Source: an uncultured Parolsenella sp. | Lineage (GTDB): Bacteria; Actinomycetota; Coriobacteriia; Coriobacteriales; Atopobiaceae | Direction of reading: 5' to 3' | Length of the DNA stretch: 64,000 nt | Assembly: GCA_934668375.1 (NCBI GenBank) | Contig: CAKUNF010000004.1 | Coordinates: 1 to 64,000 of the forward strand | Shown: positions 7,601 through 15,507 of the stretch, piece by piece | Position numbering within the stretch: position 1 is the first letter of the stretch | How the letters are laid out: every line of letters begins with the position of its first letter | The notes under the pieces: generated by a model | What the model was told of the DNA's origin: nothing | The model's input: the letters and a program-made list of their open reading frames with translations, nothing else | Database searches by the model: none | Program-made: the position numbers and the translations under genes

Positions 7601-8734
7601 ATGAAGAACATGACTCGTCGCGGTTTCCTGAAGGTGGCTGGCGCTGGTGCAGCCGTCGCGGGCCTCGGCCTGGTCGGCTGCGGTGGCGGCTCTGGTTCCG
7701 CCGCTACGACCGCTGCTGCGAGCGGTGACGCCGCTGGCGGCGACGTCGCCGGCAAGACCGTCGCCTTCATCCCGAAGATCACGGGCAACGCCTTCTTCGA
7801 GTCCGCGAACGACGGCGCTCAGAAGTACGCCAAGGACTGGGGCTTCACGGTTGACTACCTCGGCTCCTCCAGCGCTTCCGCCTCTGACCAGGTCGGCATC
7901 ATCAACCAGGCCGTCGCCAATGGCGTCGACGCCCTCTGCATCTCCACGGTTGACGCCGCTGGCGTGTCCGACGCCCTGAAGAAGGCCACGGACGCCGGCA
8001 TCGTCGTCACTACCTGGGACTCCGACGCCCAGCCCGAGGACCGTACGCTCATGGTCTCCCAGGGCACGCCTGAGATTCTTGGCCAGATGCTCGTTGACAT
8101 GTCCGTCGACGGCCTCAAGCAGCGCGGCAAGGATCCCTCTGCCGACAAGATCACCTACGCCTGGCACTACTCTCAGGCCACCGTCACCGACCAGAACTCC
8201 TGGCAGGTTGCCGCCGAGGCCATCATCAAGAAGGACTACCCGAACTGGGAGAACGTCCACCCCGACAACTACTACTCCAACCAGGATGCCGAGCAGGCCA
8301 AGACGGTTGGCGCCGCAGTGCTGAGCGCGTTCCCCGACATCGACCTGATCATCTGCAACGACTCCACCGCCCTTCCCGGCCAGCTCGCCGCTGCCGAGGA
8401 CGCCGGCTATGACGCCCAGAAGATCACGATCACGGGCTTTGCCTCCCCGCAGTCCATCAAGTCCTACTGCGACAACGGCACCATCTACAACTGGGGCCTC
8501 TGGGACTGCGCCGTCCAGGGCGCCATGGGCTGCTACGTGGCTGCTTACCTCGCCGCTGGCAACACCGTCAAGGTTGGCGACACCATCTCCATCCCGAGCA
8601 TCGGCGACGTCAAGGTCGAGGCCAACGACTCCATCTCCGAGGGCGCCACGACCGGTGACGAGAACAACGGCGTCGTGCTCCTGCCCGAGCGCCTTGTCTT
8701 CACCAAGGACAACATGAACGACTACAACTTCTAA
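7601..8734 (+). CDS. lsrB: AI-2 binding lipoprotein LsrB
   Basis: This 377-residue extracytoplasmic solute-binding protein matches E. coli LsrB closely from FIPK to the end (LLPERLVFTKDNMNDYNF). It is a lipoprotein: a twin-arginine-like RRGFLK is followed by a lipobox ending at Cys27 (GLVGC), then a low-complexity Ala/Gly/Ser linker. Enterobacterial LsrB is a free periplasmic protein, so the anchor fits a monoderm cell. Known AI-2 contacts are present at Lys59 (PKITG), the TWDSD motif near 138-142, Asp197-Gln198 (TDQN) and Pro259. The position matching Ala222 of the Salmonella protein seems to be Gln261. The ribosome site GGGAGG has a 6-nt spacer. Confidence 0.94.
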   Translation: MKNMTRRGFLKVAGAGAAVAGLGLVGCGGGSGSAATTAAASGDAAGGDVAGKTVAFIPKITGNAFFESANDGAQKYAKDWGFTVDYLGSSSASASDQVGIINQAVANGVDALCISTVDAAGVSDALKKATDAGIVVTTWDSDAQPEDRTLMVSQGTPEILGQMLVDMSVDGLKQRGKDPSADKITYAWHYSQATVTDQNSWQVAAEAIIKKDYPNWENVHPDNYYSNQDAEQAKTVGAAVLSAFPDIDLIICNDSTALPGQLAAAEDAGYDAQKITITGFASPQSIKSYCDNGTIYNWGLWDCAVQGAMGCYVAAYLAAGNTVKVGDTISIPSIGDVKVEANDSISEGATTGDENNGVVLLPERLVFTKDNMNDYNF

Positions 8735-8750
8735 GTTGTACTGATCTGCG

Positions 8751-8833
8751 GCGGGGGTGCCGCGAAGGTGGCACCCCCGCTTCTGGTTCGCATGGGGCCG
8801 TTATCATCGGTAACGTCCGCATGCGAACCAGAA
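8751..8833 (+). promoter_or_regulatory. Tandem hairpins between lsrB and lsrF
   Basis: The first hairpin pairs 8751-8761 with 8770-8780 (GCGGGGGTGCC with GGCACCCCCGC). The second pairs 8781-8794 with 8820-8833 (TTCTGGTTCGCATG with its exact complement, 25-nt loop). No T-run follows either. They probably stabilise the 3' end of the abundant lsrB message or partly attenuate lsrF. A small dyad also covers the lsrB stop codon. The rest of the 225-nt gap holds only the lsrF ribosome site. Confidence 0.6.
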
Positions 8834-8959
8834 AGAGAGTTCTCGCAAGAGGACAGCAAGACGGTTCGACCGGCCTTGCGCCGGATATCTGCAAACACCG
8901 TCACCATTACAGGCGTCTTCCCCAGGGGTGGGGAAGACAAGGGGAAAGGAACCTGACAC

Positions 8960-9838
8960 ATGGCTGATCTGGATGGCCTCAAGGTCGCTCACGACTACCA
9001 CGTCGACGAGCCGTTTGCCAACGACAAGGGCTTCTACGTCAAGGGTGCCAACAGCCTCGACTGGGGCATGAAGAAGCACCTCTCCAACATCTTCAACCCC
9101 AAGAGCGGCAACACTGTCATGTTCGCGTTCGACCATGGCTACTTCATGGGCGCCACGGCAGGCCTCGAGCGCCTCGACCTGCTTCTCCCGAAGCTCGCTC
9201 CCTATGTGGACTGCTTCATGGGCACGCGTGGCGCCATCCGCAGCTGCGTTCCGCCTGAGATCACGAAGGCCATCGCCCTGCGCACCACGTCCGGCTCCTC
9301 TATGCTCCAGGCCGACCTCTCTCACGAGGTCATCGCTGTTGACGTCGAGGACGCCATCCGCATGAACGCCGACTGCATGGCAGTTCAGACCTTCATCGGC
9401 GGTGACGGCCAGCTGTCCTCCATCGACAACCTGAGCCAGACCATCAACGCCGGCTTCCGTTACAGCATCCCCACGCTGGGTGTCTGCGCCGTGGGCAAGG
9501 ACATGGAGCGCACGCCGCGCTTCTTCAAGCTCGCCACGCGCATCATCGCCGAGATGGGCTGCCAGATGGTCAAGACCTATGACTGCGAGGACTTCGAGGA
9601 GGTCGTGGCCGCTTGCCCCGTGCCCATCGTTGTTGCCGGTGGCAAGAAGCTCCCCGAGAAGGACGCCCTGCACCTCGCCTATGACGTCATCCGCAAGGGT
9701 GCTCACGGCGTTGACATGGGCCGCAACATCTTCCAGTCCACGCACCCCATCGAGATGGCCCAGTGCGTCAACAAGATCGTGCACGAGGGCTACACCGACG
9801 CCGAGGCCTGGGAGATGTTCCAGGACATCGCCAAGTAG
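8960..9838 (+). CDS. lsrF: LsrF, phospho-AI-2 catabolic thiolase (DhnA aldolase family)
   Basis: This 292-residue class I aldolase-like protein is practically the length of E. coli LsrF (291). It has the expected N-terminal LDWGMKKHLSNIFNP, the FAFDHGYFMG motif near residue 57, and the catalytic lysine in QMVKTYDCEDF at about residue 205. In enterobacteria LsrF uses CoA to cleave 3-hydroxy-2,4-pentanedione 5-phosphate into acetyl-CoA and dihydroxyacetone phosphate, after LsrG has made that substrate by isomerisation. Since lsrG is absent, another enzyme must supply it or the non-enzymatic reaction must suffice. The upstream AAAGGAA is a fair ribosome site. Confidence 0.93.
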   Translation: MADLDGLKVAHDYHVDEPFANDKGFYVKGANSLDWGMKKHLSNIFNPKSGNTVMFAFDHGYFMGATAGLERLDLLLPKLAPYVDCFMGTRGAIRSCVPPEITKAIALRTTSGSSMLQADLSHEVIAVDVEDAIRMNADCMAVQTFIGGDGQLSSIDNLSQTINAGFRYSIPTLGVCAVGKDMERTPRFFKLATRIIAEMGCQMVKTYDCEDFEEVVAACPVPIVVAGGKKLPEKDALHLAYDVIRKGAHGVDMGRNIFQSTHPIEMAQCVNKIVHEGYTDAEAWEMFQDIAK

Positions 9839-9934
9839 CGTCTCTCGCACGTCGCCAACCGCCTGCGGTGCGCGGGCAGTTTGGATGTATAACGCACCAC
9901 GTGGCTCACACCCGTCTTAGGTGAGCCGCCTCCC

Positions 9935-9989
9935 GCGCCCGGAGTCCAGTTTCCCCCTTCCACTGGCTCCGGGCGCATTGTATGTTTTT
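9935..9989 (+). terminator. Rho-independent terminator after lsrF
   Basis: GCGCCCGGAG (9935-9944) followed by CCAG pairs with CTGG then CTCCGGGCGC (9963-9976). ATTGTATGTTTTT follows. The strong stem and T-rich tail end the lsrACDBF transcript. Confidence 0.85.
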
Positions 9990-10038
9990 GAGATTCCGCT
10001 AGATGTTCGGTCGATTGGACCCGGGAGAAGGAGCCGCC

Positions 10039-10536
10039 GTGACAGACGAGGACTACATGCGCATGGCGCTTAACGAAGCCCGACTAGCCGCTGAGGAGGG
10101 CGAGGTGCCCATCGGCGCGGTTGTCGTATGCGGCGACAGGGTCGTTGCTCGGGCCCACAACAGGCGCGAGACGGACCGCGACCCTTCTGCCCATGCGGAG
10201 TTCTCGGCCATGTGCGCGGCCGCCCGTGTGCTTGATCGCTGGCGCCTTACGGGCTGCACGGTCTACGTGACGCTTGAGCCCTGTCTCATGTGCGCCGGTC
10301 TCATGGTGAACGCCCGCATCGACCGATGCGTCTACGGGGCGCCCGACCCCAAGGGCGGCGCTCTTGGAACGCTGTTCGATGTGAGCCATGACGAGCGACT
10401 CAACCATGAGTTCCAGGTGACGTCTGGCGTTCTTGGGCAGGAGTGCGCAGACGAGCTCCGGAGCTTCTTCCGCGCTCGCCGTGCCGCGGCCAAGAAGAAG
10501 GGCCCCGGCGCTGCCGAGGCCCAAAGCTGCTGCTAG
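10039..10536 (+). CDS. tadA: tRNA-specific adenosine deaminase TadA
   Basis: This enzyme deaminates A34 to inosine in tRNA-Arg(ACG), letting one tRNA read CGU, CGC and CGA; its substrate tRNA is encoded in this window at 41633-41709. The zinc site and catalytic glutamate are in SAHAEFSAM (about residues 52-60) and PCLMCAG (about 84-90). A GTG start at 10039 is chosen because GAAGGAG lies 5 nt before it; the protein is then 165 residues, normal for TadA. An ATG at 10057 is possible. The gene is convergent with the helicase gene downstream, 35 nt away. Confidence 0.93.
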   Translation: MTDEDYMRMALNEARLAAEEGEVPIGAVVVCGDRVVARAHNRRETDRDPSAHAEFSAMCAAARVLDRWRLTGCTVYVTLEPCLMCAGLMVNARIDRCVYGAPDPKGGALGTLFDVSHDERLNHEFQVTSGVLGQECADELRSFFRARRAAAKKKGPGAAEAQSCC

Positions 10537-10571
10537 ATTATAGGGAGCTTGCGTCTGGCGGGGCTGCGTCC

Positions 10572-11831
10572 CTAGTAGTGCCTTCCGTAGCGGCCACCCC
10601 TCGGGCCGCGCCCGCGGCTCCTTGAGCCGCTGAACAGGCTGCGCGTGGGCTTGGACGTGCTCCTTCGCGCGTTGGGAACGATGCGCCCCTCCGCATACGG
10701 GAAGCCCTCGAGGTCGAACAGCGGGATGAGCTTCTTGGTGAAGTACTCGATCTCTCGCAGGGGGCTCACCTCGTCGGGGGCCATGAAGGTGTAGGCCTGG
10801 CCCGTGGCGCCGGCGCGGCCCGTGCGTCCGATGCGGTGCACGTAGTCCTCGGGGTCCATCGGCACGTCGAAGTTCACGACGGCGTCAATGCCGGAGACGT
10901 CGATGCCGCGGCTCATGACGTCGGTGGCCACGAGCACGCGAATCTTGCCGTCACGGAAGCGCTCGAGCGCGCGCTCGCGTGCCTTCTGCGGACGGTCGGC
11001 GTGCATGACGTCAACCTTGATGCCGGCGTTCTTGAGCGTCTTGCATACGCCATCGACGCGCATCTTCGTGCGGCAGAAGACCAGCACGCGCTCGAAGCTC
11101 TCCTGCTTCATGAGGGCCTCGAGCAGGGAGACCTTGTCGCCCTGCGTCACGGGGCAGAGGTGCTCGTCGACCGTAGCGGCCGTCTCGCCCACGCGGGCGA
11201 TCTCCACGACGTAGGGGTCGGGAAGCATCGCGTCGACCGTGCCCTTGATGCTCGGCGGAATCGTGGCCGAGAACAGAAGCGTCTGGCGGGCCTCGGGGCA
11301 CGCCTTCACGATGCGGCGGACGCTCGGCCAAAAGCCCATGTCAAGCATGCGGTCTGCCTCGTCCAGGACGAGAACCTGCACGTCGCCGAGGTTGACGTGG
11401 TCGTGCTCCATGAGGTCGATGAGGCGGCCTGGGGTGGCCACGAGCAGATCGCAGCCGGCATCGAGGGCGCGAATCTGACGATCGAACTTTGCGCCGCCCA
11501 TGACCACGACGGTGGTCTGGCCGGTCTTGGCGCAGACCTCGCTCGTGACGTCCTCGATCTGCGAGGCAAGCTCGCGCGTGGGCGTGATGACGAGGGCAAG
11601 CGGACGGCCCGGCTTGGCGATCTTCTTGCTGTCCGCAATGCGCTGCAGCGTGGGCAGCGTGAAGGCGCAGGTCTTACCCGTGCCCGTCTGGGCACTGGCC
11701 AGGACGTCGCGGCCTTCGAGGACGGCGGGGATGGCTGCGGCCTGAACGGGGGTTGGCGTGGTGAAGCCGAGGGAATCCACCCCGGCGAGAATCTGCTCGT
11801 TTAGCCCGAGCTCGGCAAATGAAGTAGTCAT
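10572..11831 (-). CDS. DEAD-box ATP-dependent RNA helicase (RhlE-like)
   Basis: This 419-residue helicase has all core motifs: the Q motif in GFTTPTPVQ, Walker A AQTGTGKT near residue 45, PTRELA, DEAD near residue 150, SAT (LLFSATIP), and HRIGRTGRAG near residue 325. A short basic Arg/Gly/Ser-rich tail at the C-terminus is typical of RNA-contacting extensions. It probably acts in ribosome assembly or RNA turnover. The start at 11831 matches the beginning of homology. No Shine-Dalgarno is present; instead CATACT lies 7 nt before the ATG, which suggests a leaderless mRNA. Longer in-frame starts would run into a REP palindrome. Confidence 0.93.
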   Translation of the reverse strand: MTTSFAELGLNEQILAGVDSLGFTTPTPVQAAAIPAVLEGRDVLASAQTGTGKTCAFTLPTLQRIADSKKIAKPGRPLALVITPTRELASQIEDVTSEVCAKTGQTTVVVMGGAKFDRQIRALDAGCDLLVATPGRLIDLMEHDHVNLGDVQVLVLDEADRMLDMGFWPSVRRIVKACPEARQTLLFSATIPPSIKGTVDAMLPDPYVVEIARVGETAATVDEHLCPVTQGDKVSLLEALMKQESFERVLVFCRTKMRVDGVCKTLKNAGIKVDVMHADRPQKARERALERFRDGKIRVLVATDVMSRGIDVSGIDAVVNFDVPMDPEDYVHRIGRTGRAGATGQAYTFMAPDEVSPLREIEYFTKKLIPLFDLEGFPYAEGRIVPNARRSTSKPTRSLFSGSRSRGRGPRGGRYGRHY

Positions 11832-11838
11832 ACCTGCA

Positions 11839-11844
11839 AGTATG
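11839..11844 (-). promoter_or_regulatory. -10 element of a probable leaderless transcript (helicase)
   Basis: On the minus strand CATACT is followed by exactly 7 nt and then the ATG at 11831. A transcript from the usual distance would start on or next to the A of ATG. The same arrangement occurs before metN and gluQRS. Confidence 0.5.
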
Positions 11845-11870
11845 CAGCAACACGCCCGCTCGTGCACGCG

Positions 11871-11933
11871 GTGACAGCTTGACCCCGTCCCCAACTGTCA
11901 CGGTGACAGTTGGGGACGGGGTCAAGCTGTCAC
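11871..11933. repeat. REP palindrome, two inverted units
   Basis: A perfect inverted repeat has 31-nt arms (11871-11901 and 11903-11933) around one central base. Each arm is one REP unit beginning GTGACAGCTTGACCCC and ending CCCCAACTGTCAC. Related units occur at 17096, 42083 and 50288. It lies between the helicase and the HTH gene and has no T-run, so it is a repeat rather than a terminator. Confidence 0.85.
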
Positions 11934-12001
11934 CGCACGGCATCGCAAACGATGCCCCGCTAAACTAGGGCGAGGGGAAGCGAAAACGGGAGGAGTCGGT
12001 C

Positions 12002-12448
12002 GTGGCCGAGAAGGAAGAGCGCATCACAGAGGAGCTTCTCGAGCATCTGCTCAACGCCTCCTCTCCGGAGGCATATCTCGCGCAGGGCGACACACTCGAC
12101 CGCACGCTGCCGGACTACCTCAACCAGCTGCTTGTGAGCAGGGGGCTGCGCCGTTCTGCGGTTGCTCGTAGCAGCGGCATCAACCCAACGGTCGTCTATG
12201 ACATCTTCGCCGGCAAGAGCAGGCCCGGACGCGATCACGCCATCATGCTCGCCCTGGGTCTGCGCTGCACGCTCAAGGAATGCCAGCGCCTGTTGAGGCT
12301 TGCGGGCGTCTCCGAGCTGTGGTGCAAGGTCCGTCGTGACGCCATCGTGATCTGGTGTGTTGAGCATGGCCTCACCCGCGCCGAGACGGACGACGAGCTC
12401 TATCGCCTGGGAGAGAAGACGCTCCTTGCAACCGGGAGGCTCCGCTAG
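12002..12448 (+). CDS. Putative helix-turn-helix DNA-binding protein
   Basis: This 148-residue protein starts with GTG, with GGAGGAG 7-8 nt upstream. Residues about 45-85 (SRGLRRSAVARSSGINPTVVYDIFAGKSRPGRDHAIMLAL in the frame) read like an XRE/lambda-repressor type helix-turn-helix. The C-terminal half (RLLRLAGVSELWCKVRRDAIVIW) is helical, with no recognised effector domain. It is 140 nt upstream of a membrane Ser/Thr kinase gene and could be its regulator or substrate. Upstream, TAAACT near 11961 may be its -10. Confidence 0.7.
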   Translation: MAEKEERITEELLEHLLNASSPEAYLAQGDTLDRTLPDYLNQLLVSRGLRRSAVARSSGINPTVVYDIFAGKSRPGRDHAIMLALGLRCTLKECQRLLRLAGVSELWCKVRRDAIVIWCVEHGLTRAETDDELYRLGEKTLLATGRLR

Positions 12449-12588
12449 ACCGTTTTGGCCGTCCGGTGGCGTTGTGAGCTGCAGATTCAGTTGCCAACTG
12501 AGGATAATGGTCACATTCGCGTCTAGCATTTGAAGACGGCCGCATCGTCGCGGCCCCATGATTGACCGACAACGGGTGGCAGGGAACA

Positions 12589-14319
12589 GTGGACGACAAG
12601 CAAGTGATGCACGCCATGAGCCTCGATGACATGTATCACGTCGAGAAGACGCTTGCCCGCGGCGCGGATGGCGTGACCGAGCTTGTGACCGTGGACGGCG
12701 CTGGTCCGTTCGTCCGCAAGAAGATGTCGATTGCGCTTGCCAACCGGGGCGTGTGGTCGATTCTCTCGGCGTGCAACTGTGCGCGTCTCCCCAAGGTGGA
12801 GGCAACCTATGAGCTTCCCGAGCAGTTCGTTGTGGTATACGACTACATTCCCGGCGAGACGCTCGAGCAGCTGGTCTCCGAGCGTGGGCATCTTGACGAG
12901 TCCGTAGCATGTGCGCGGGCGCTTGAGGTCTGCGAGGCCGCCTCTGCGCTGCACGCGCTCGGGGTCATTCACCGCGACATATCGCCCAAGAACATCGTGG
13001 TGGCGGCAGACGGCGCCCATCTCATCGACCTTGGTATCGCCAGGACGCGCGTCGAGGGCGCATCAAGGGACACCACCTCGCTTGGTACCTGGGGGTATGC
13101 GAGTCCGGAGCAGTATGGCTTTGCTCAGACGGACGCCCGCTCGGATGTCTACTCGATTGGCCGCGTCCTTGGCTTCATGCTCACGGGGATCCAGCCGGAC
13201 TCCGAGGGCTATGAGTGCGCGTTGTGCAACGAGGAGTGCGTGAGCCCCCGCATGCGCGCGGTCATCGAGCGTTCGTGCGCGTTTGAGCCAAGCAAGAGGT
13301 ACCAGTCCGTCGAGGAGCTTGCGCGGGCTCTTGGGTCGGAAGCGTCTGCGTGCGCGCCTGATTCCGGCGTGACTGCTGTGGATTCTGTGGCCGCCACGCC
13401 GCCCGTTCCGGCGAGAGCCGCCGCCGATGCTCCGGCGTATGCCGTGGTATCCGGGCCGGTCACTCAGCAGGGCGCGATCTCGCATGGGCCGTCGCGGGCG
13501 CGTATGGCTGCCGGTCTCGCCCTCGTGGCTGTTCTCGTCGCTTTTGTGGTGATTCTCGCGCCTCGCATCGGCGGGCTTTTCGCCGCTCCCGCGAGCGCGG
13601 GCGGGAAGGCATCTCTGGCTACGGTGCCTTCGAGCGCTGCGGCATCAGTTGCGTCGGGCGCTGGCTCGACCGGTGGCCAAGCGCTCGTTGCCACGGGCCA
13701 GGCCGCGGCTGCCGACGGGACGCCGATTTCCGAGAAGGGTGATCTCCAGCTGATGGAGACGGGCTGGTCGATGGACGAGTCCGGCTACCTTTTCGCGGTC
13801 TTCTGCCTGAGAAACGCAAGCTCAAGCATGGCGATGACCACGCCGACGGTGAGGGTGACGGCTCGCTCGGCGGATGGCGGCGTGCTCTACACGGAGGACC
13901 AGGGCGCCATGATGTTGCTGCCCGGTGAGTCCGCGTACGGCAACGTCCTTGGCGACACGGGCGGCAAGGTCCCCGCGACGGTCGACTTCGAGCTGCTCGA
14001 CCCCGATCCCACGGGGATGACGACCGCTCGAGCCGCCTGCGATATGACGGTCGAGGGCACGACCGCTGCCCTCGATCAATTTGGTGGCACGACGTTTGCG
14101 GGTGACGTGCGGGTGGACAAGGCGTCCTTCGAGAGTGCCTACCCGGACTTCATCAGCCAGCTTGCCGTGACGGTCGTTCTCAGGAATGGCGTCGGCGAGC
14201 CCATCTATGCCACGACAACCTACGTGACGCCCTCGGCGAGCGGTGTGACGCCGTTCAGCATTGACGCGTATGGCGTGCCGGACTACGCGTCCTTCGACGT
14301 GCACGCCCAGGCTTGGTAG
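12589..14319 (+). CDS. Membrane Ser/Thr protein kinase with extracytoplasmic FxLYD-like domain
   Basis: The N-terminal Hanks-type kinase domain covers about residues 1-240, with VRKKM as the likely ATP-lysine region, HRDISPKN near 127, DLG in place of DFG near 147, and GTWGYASPEQ as activation segment. The usual glycine-rich loop is poorly kept. A linker rich in Ala/Pro leads to one membrane helix near 304-326, an Ala/Ser/Gly stretch, and a beta-rich outer domain of about 190 residues resembling FxLYD domains. There are no PASTA repeats, so it is not a PknB-type cell-wall kinase. A GTG start at 12589 has AGGGA nearby; TTG at 12562 lacks a ribosome site. It probably senses envelope state; its substrate is unknown. 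Confidence 0.85.
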   Translation: MDDKQVMHAMSLDDMYHVEKTLARGADGVTELVTVDGAGPFVRKKMSIALANRGVWSILSACNCARLPKVEATYELPEQFVVVYDYIPGETLEQLVSERGHLDESVACARALEVCEAASALHALGVIHRDISPKNIVVAADGAHLIDLGIARTRVEGASRDTTSLGTWGYASPEQYGFAQTDARSDVYSIGRVLGFMLTGIQPDSEGYECALCNEECVSPRMRAVIERSCAFEPSKRYQSVEELARALGSEASACAPDSGVTAVDSVAATPPVPARAAADAPAYAVVSGPVTQQGAISHGPSRARMAAGLALVAVLVAFVVILAPRIGGLFAAPASAGGKASLATVPSSAAASVASGAGSTGGQALVATGQAAAADGTPISEKGDLQLMETGWSMDESGYLFAVFCLRNASSSMAMTTPTVRVTARSADGGVLYTEDQGAMMLLPGESAYGNVLGDTGGKVPATVDFELLDPDPTGMTTARAACDMTVEGTTAALDQFGGTTFAGDVRVDKASFESAYPDFISQLAVTVVLRNGVGEPIYATTTYVTPSASGVTPFSIDAYGVPDYASFDVHAQAW

Positions 14320-14343
14320 TTCGGGTTAGATCCCGAGATTGGT

Positions 14344-15498
14344 CTAGATTCCGAGGAGACGCTGCTTGGCGGCGTTGAACTCCTCCTGGGAGAGAATTCC
14401 CTCGTCGAGAAGGTCCTTTAGCTTACGAAGCTGCTCGATCTGCTCGTTGAGGGAGGGCGCGGCGGGCTGCGGCGCGGGTGCTGGGGCCGCTGCCTGCGAG
14501 GCGTTCCTGGTGTTGAGTCCGTTCGCGAGGTTCATCCCGAACACCATCCCGCCGCCATCGCCCAGTCCCGTGTCTCGGATCCCCTCGGCAATCTTCTGCT
14601 GGGCGGCGATGTCTGCGGCCTGCTGAGAGATGCCCTCGTAGGCGCGCACGTCCATCTTTTTCTCGGAGTAGCGGCGAACGAGCTCACGGGACTCGTCGGA
14701 GAACTCAATGCCCTCGATCGCGATGCTCGTCAGCTCGAGGCCAAAGCGCTCGGGCCAGGTGCCGGCATTCTCGGATTCGCCGAGCATGAGGTTCTTGATG
14801 ACGTTCGTGCGCGAGGGGAGCTGCGAGATGCGGCACTCGGCAGACATCGAGTTGAGGGCGCAGAGAAACGAGCTGAGCAGCTCTGCCACAAGCTGGGACC
14901 TCGTTGCCTGGTTGGCGAGCGAGCAGTTGTTTGCGTTCGCGGTGGCGAAGTTGCGGATGAGCAGCACCGGGTTCGTGACCTTAACGCAGAACGTTCCGTA
15001 GGCGTGGATTTCGAGGTCGGTCTCGTAGTAGAGGTCGTTGTAGGCCATGGGCCCGCGGGTGCCGAACTTGATGCCGCGCAGCTCGCGCAGGTTGACGTAG
15101 GAGACGCGCTTGTCGTCGGGCGACATGCCGGAGAACTCGATGCGCCGGGCCATCTCGTTGAGCAGAATCTTGCTCACGCCCTGCTCGGCGCGGGCCTGGC
15201 TGTCGAGGACGGTTGGCTGGCCGTTCTCGTAGGCGTAGCCGCCCGGCGAGCCGATGACGTTCTCGATGCCCTGACGGCTGAAGATGAACGCTGCCGTATT
15301 CTCGGGCACCTCGATGATCGAGCCATTGGTGATGACGTTCGAGAGGCCGTGGTTGTCACCGCGACCCTCCATGTTGTTTCTCCTGTGCCCGGGAACCACA
15401 AGATCGAGCTCGCTCATGCGGGCAGGTGTGATGATGTCCTTCCATTGGTCGGCGAAGGTGCCGCCCACGGAGTCCACGAATGCGTTGAAGATGCCCAT
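14344..15498 (-). CDS. SPFH/virion-core-like protein with C-terminal SHOCT domain
   Basis: The protein has 384 residues. The first ~300 match the SPFH (band 7) group often called virion core protein or YdjI-like: MGIFNAFVDSVGGTF, then ENTAAFIFSRQGIENV and a long helical stretch with SQQAADIAAQQKIAEG. The last 33 residues (LRKLKDLLDEGILSQEEFNAAKQRLL) are a SHOCT motif. In Bacillus subtilis YdjI sits beside PspA and YdjG/YdjH and helps recruit stress proteins to the membrane. Here the partner is the zinc-ribbon gene directly upstream on the same strand, 9 nt away. A role in membrane stress is inference from family and context. Confidence 0.85.
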   Translation of the reverse strand: MGIFNAFVDSVGGTFADQWKDIITPARMSELDLVVPGHRRNNMEGRGDNHGLSNVITNGSIIEVPENTAAFIFSRQGIENVIGSPGGYAYENGQPTVLDSQARAEQGVSKILLNEMARRIEFSGMSPDDKRVSYVNLRELRGIKFGTRGPMAYNDLYYETDLEIHAYGTFCVKVTNPVLLIRNFATANANNCSLANQATRSQLVAELLSSFLCALNSMSAECRISQLPSRTNVIKNLMLGESENAGTWPERFGLELTSIAIEGIEFSDESRELVRRYSEKKMDVRAYEGISQQAADIAAQQKIAEGIRDTGLGDGGGMVFGMNLANGLNTRNASQAAAPAPAPQPAAPSLNEQIEQLRKLKDLLDEGILSQEEFNAAKQRLLGI

Positions 15499-15507
15499 GG
15501 CGTACTC

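Noticed and set aside
11871..11933. Bidirectional rho-independent terminator
   Set aside because: The stem is strong, but there is no T-run on either strand, and the same unit recurs where no gene end needs a terminator, so it is better called a REP element.
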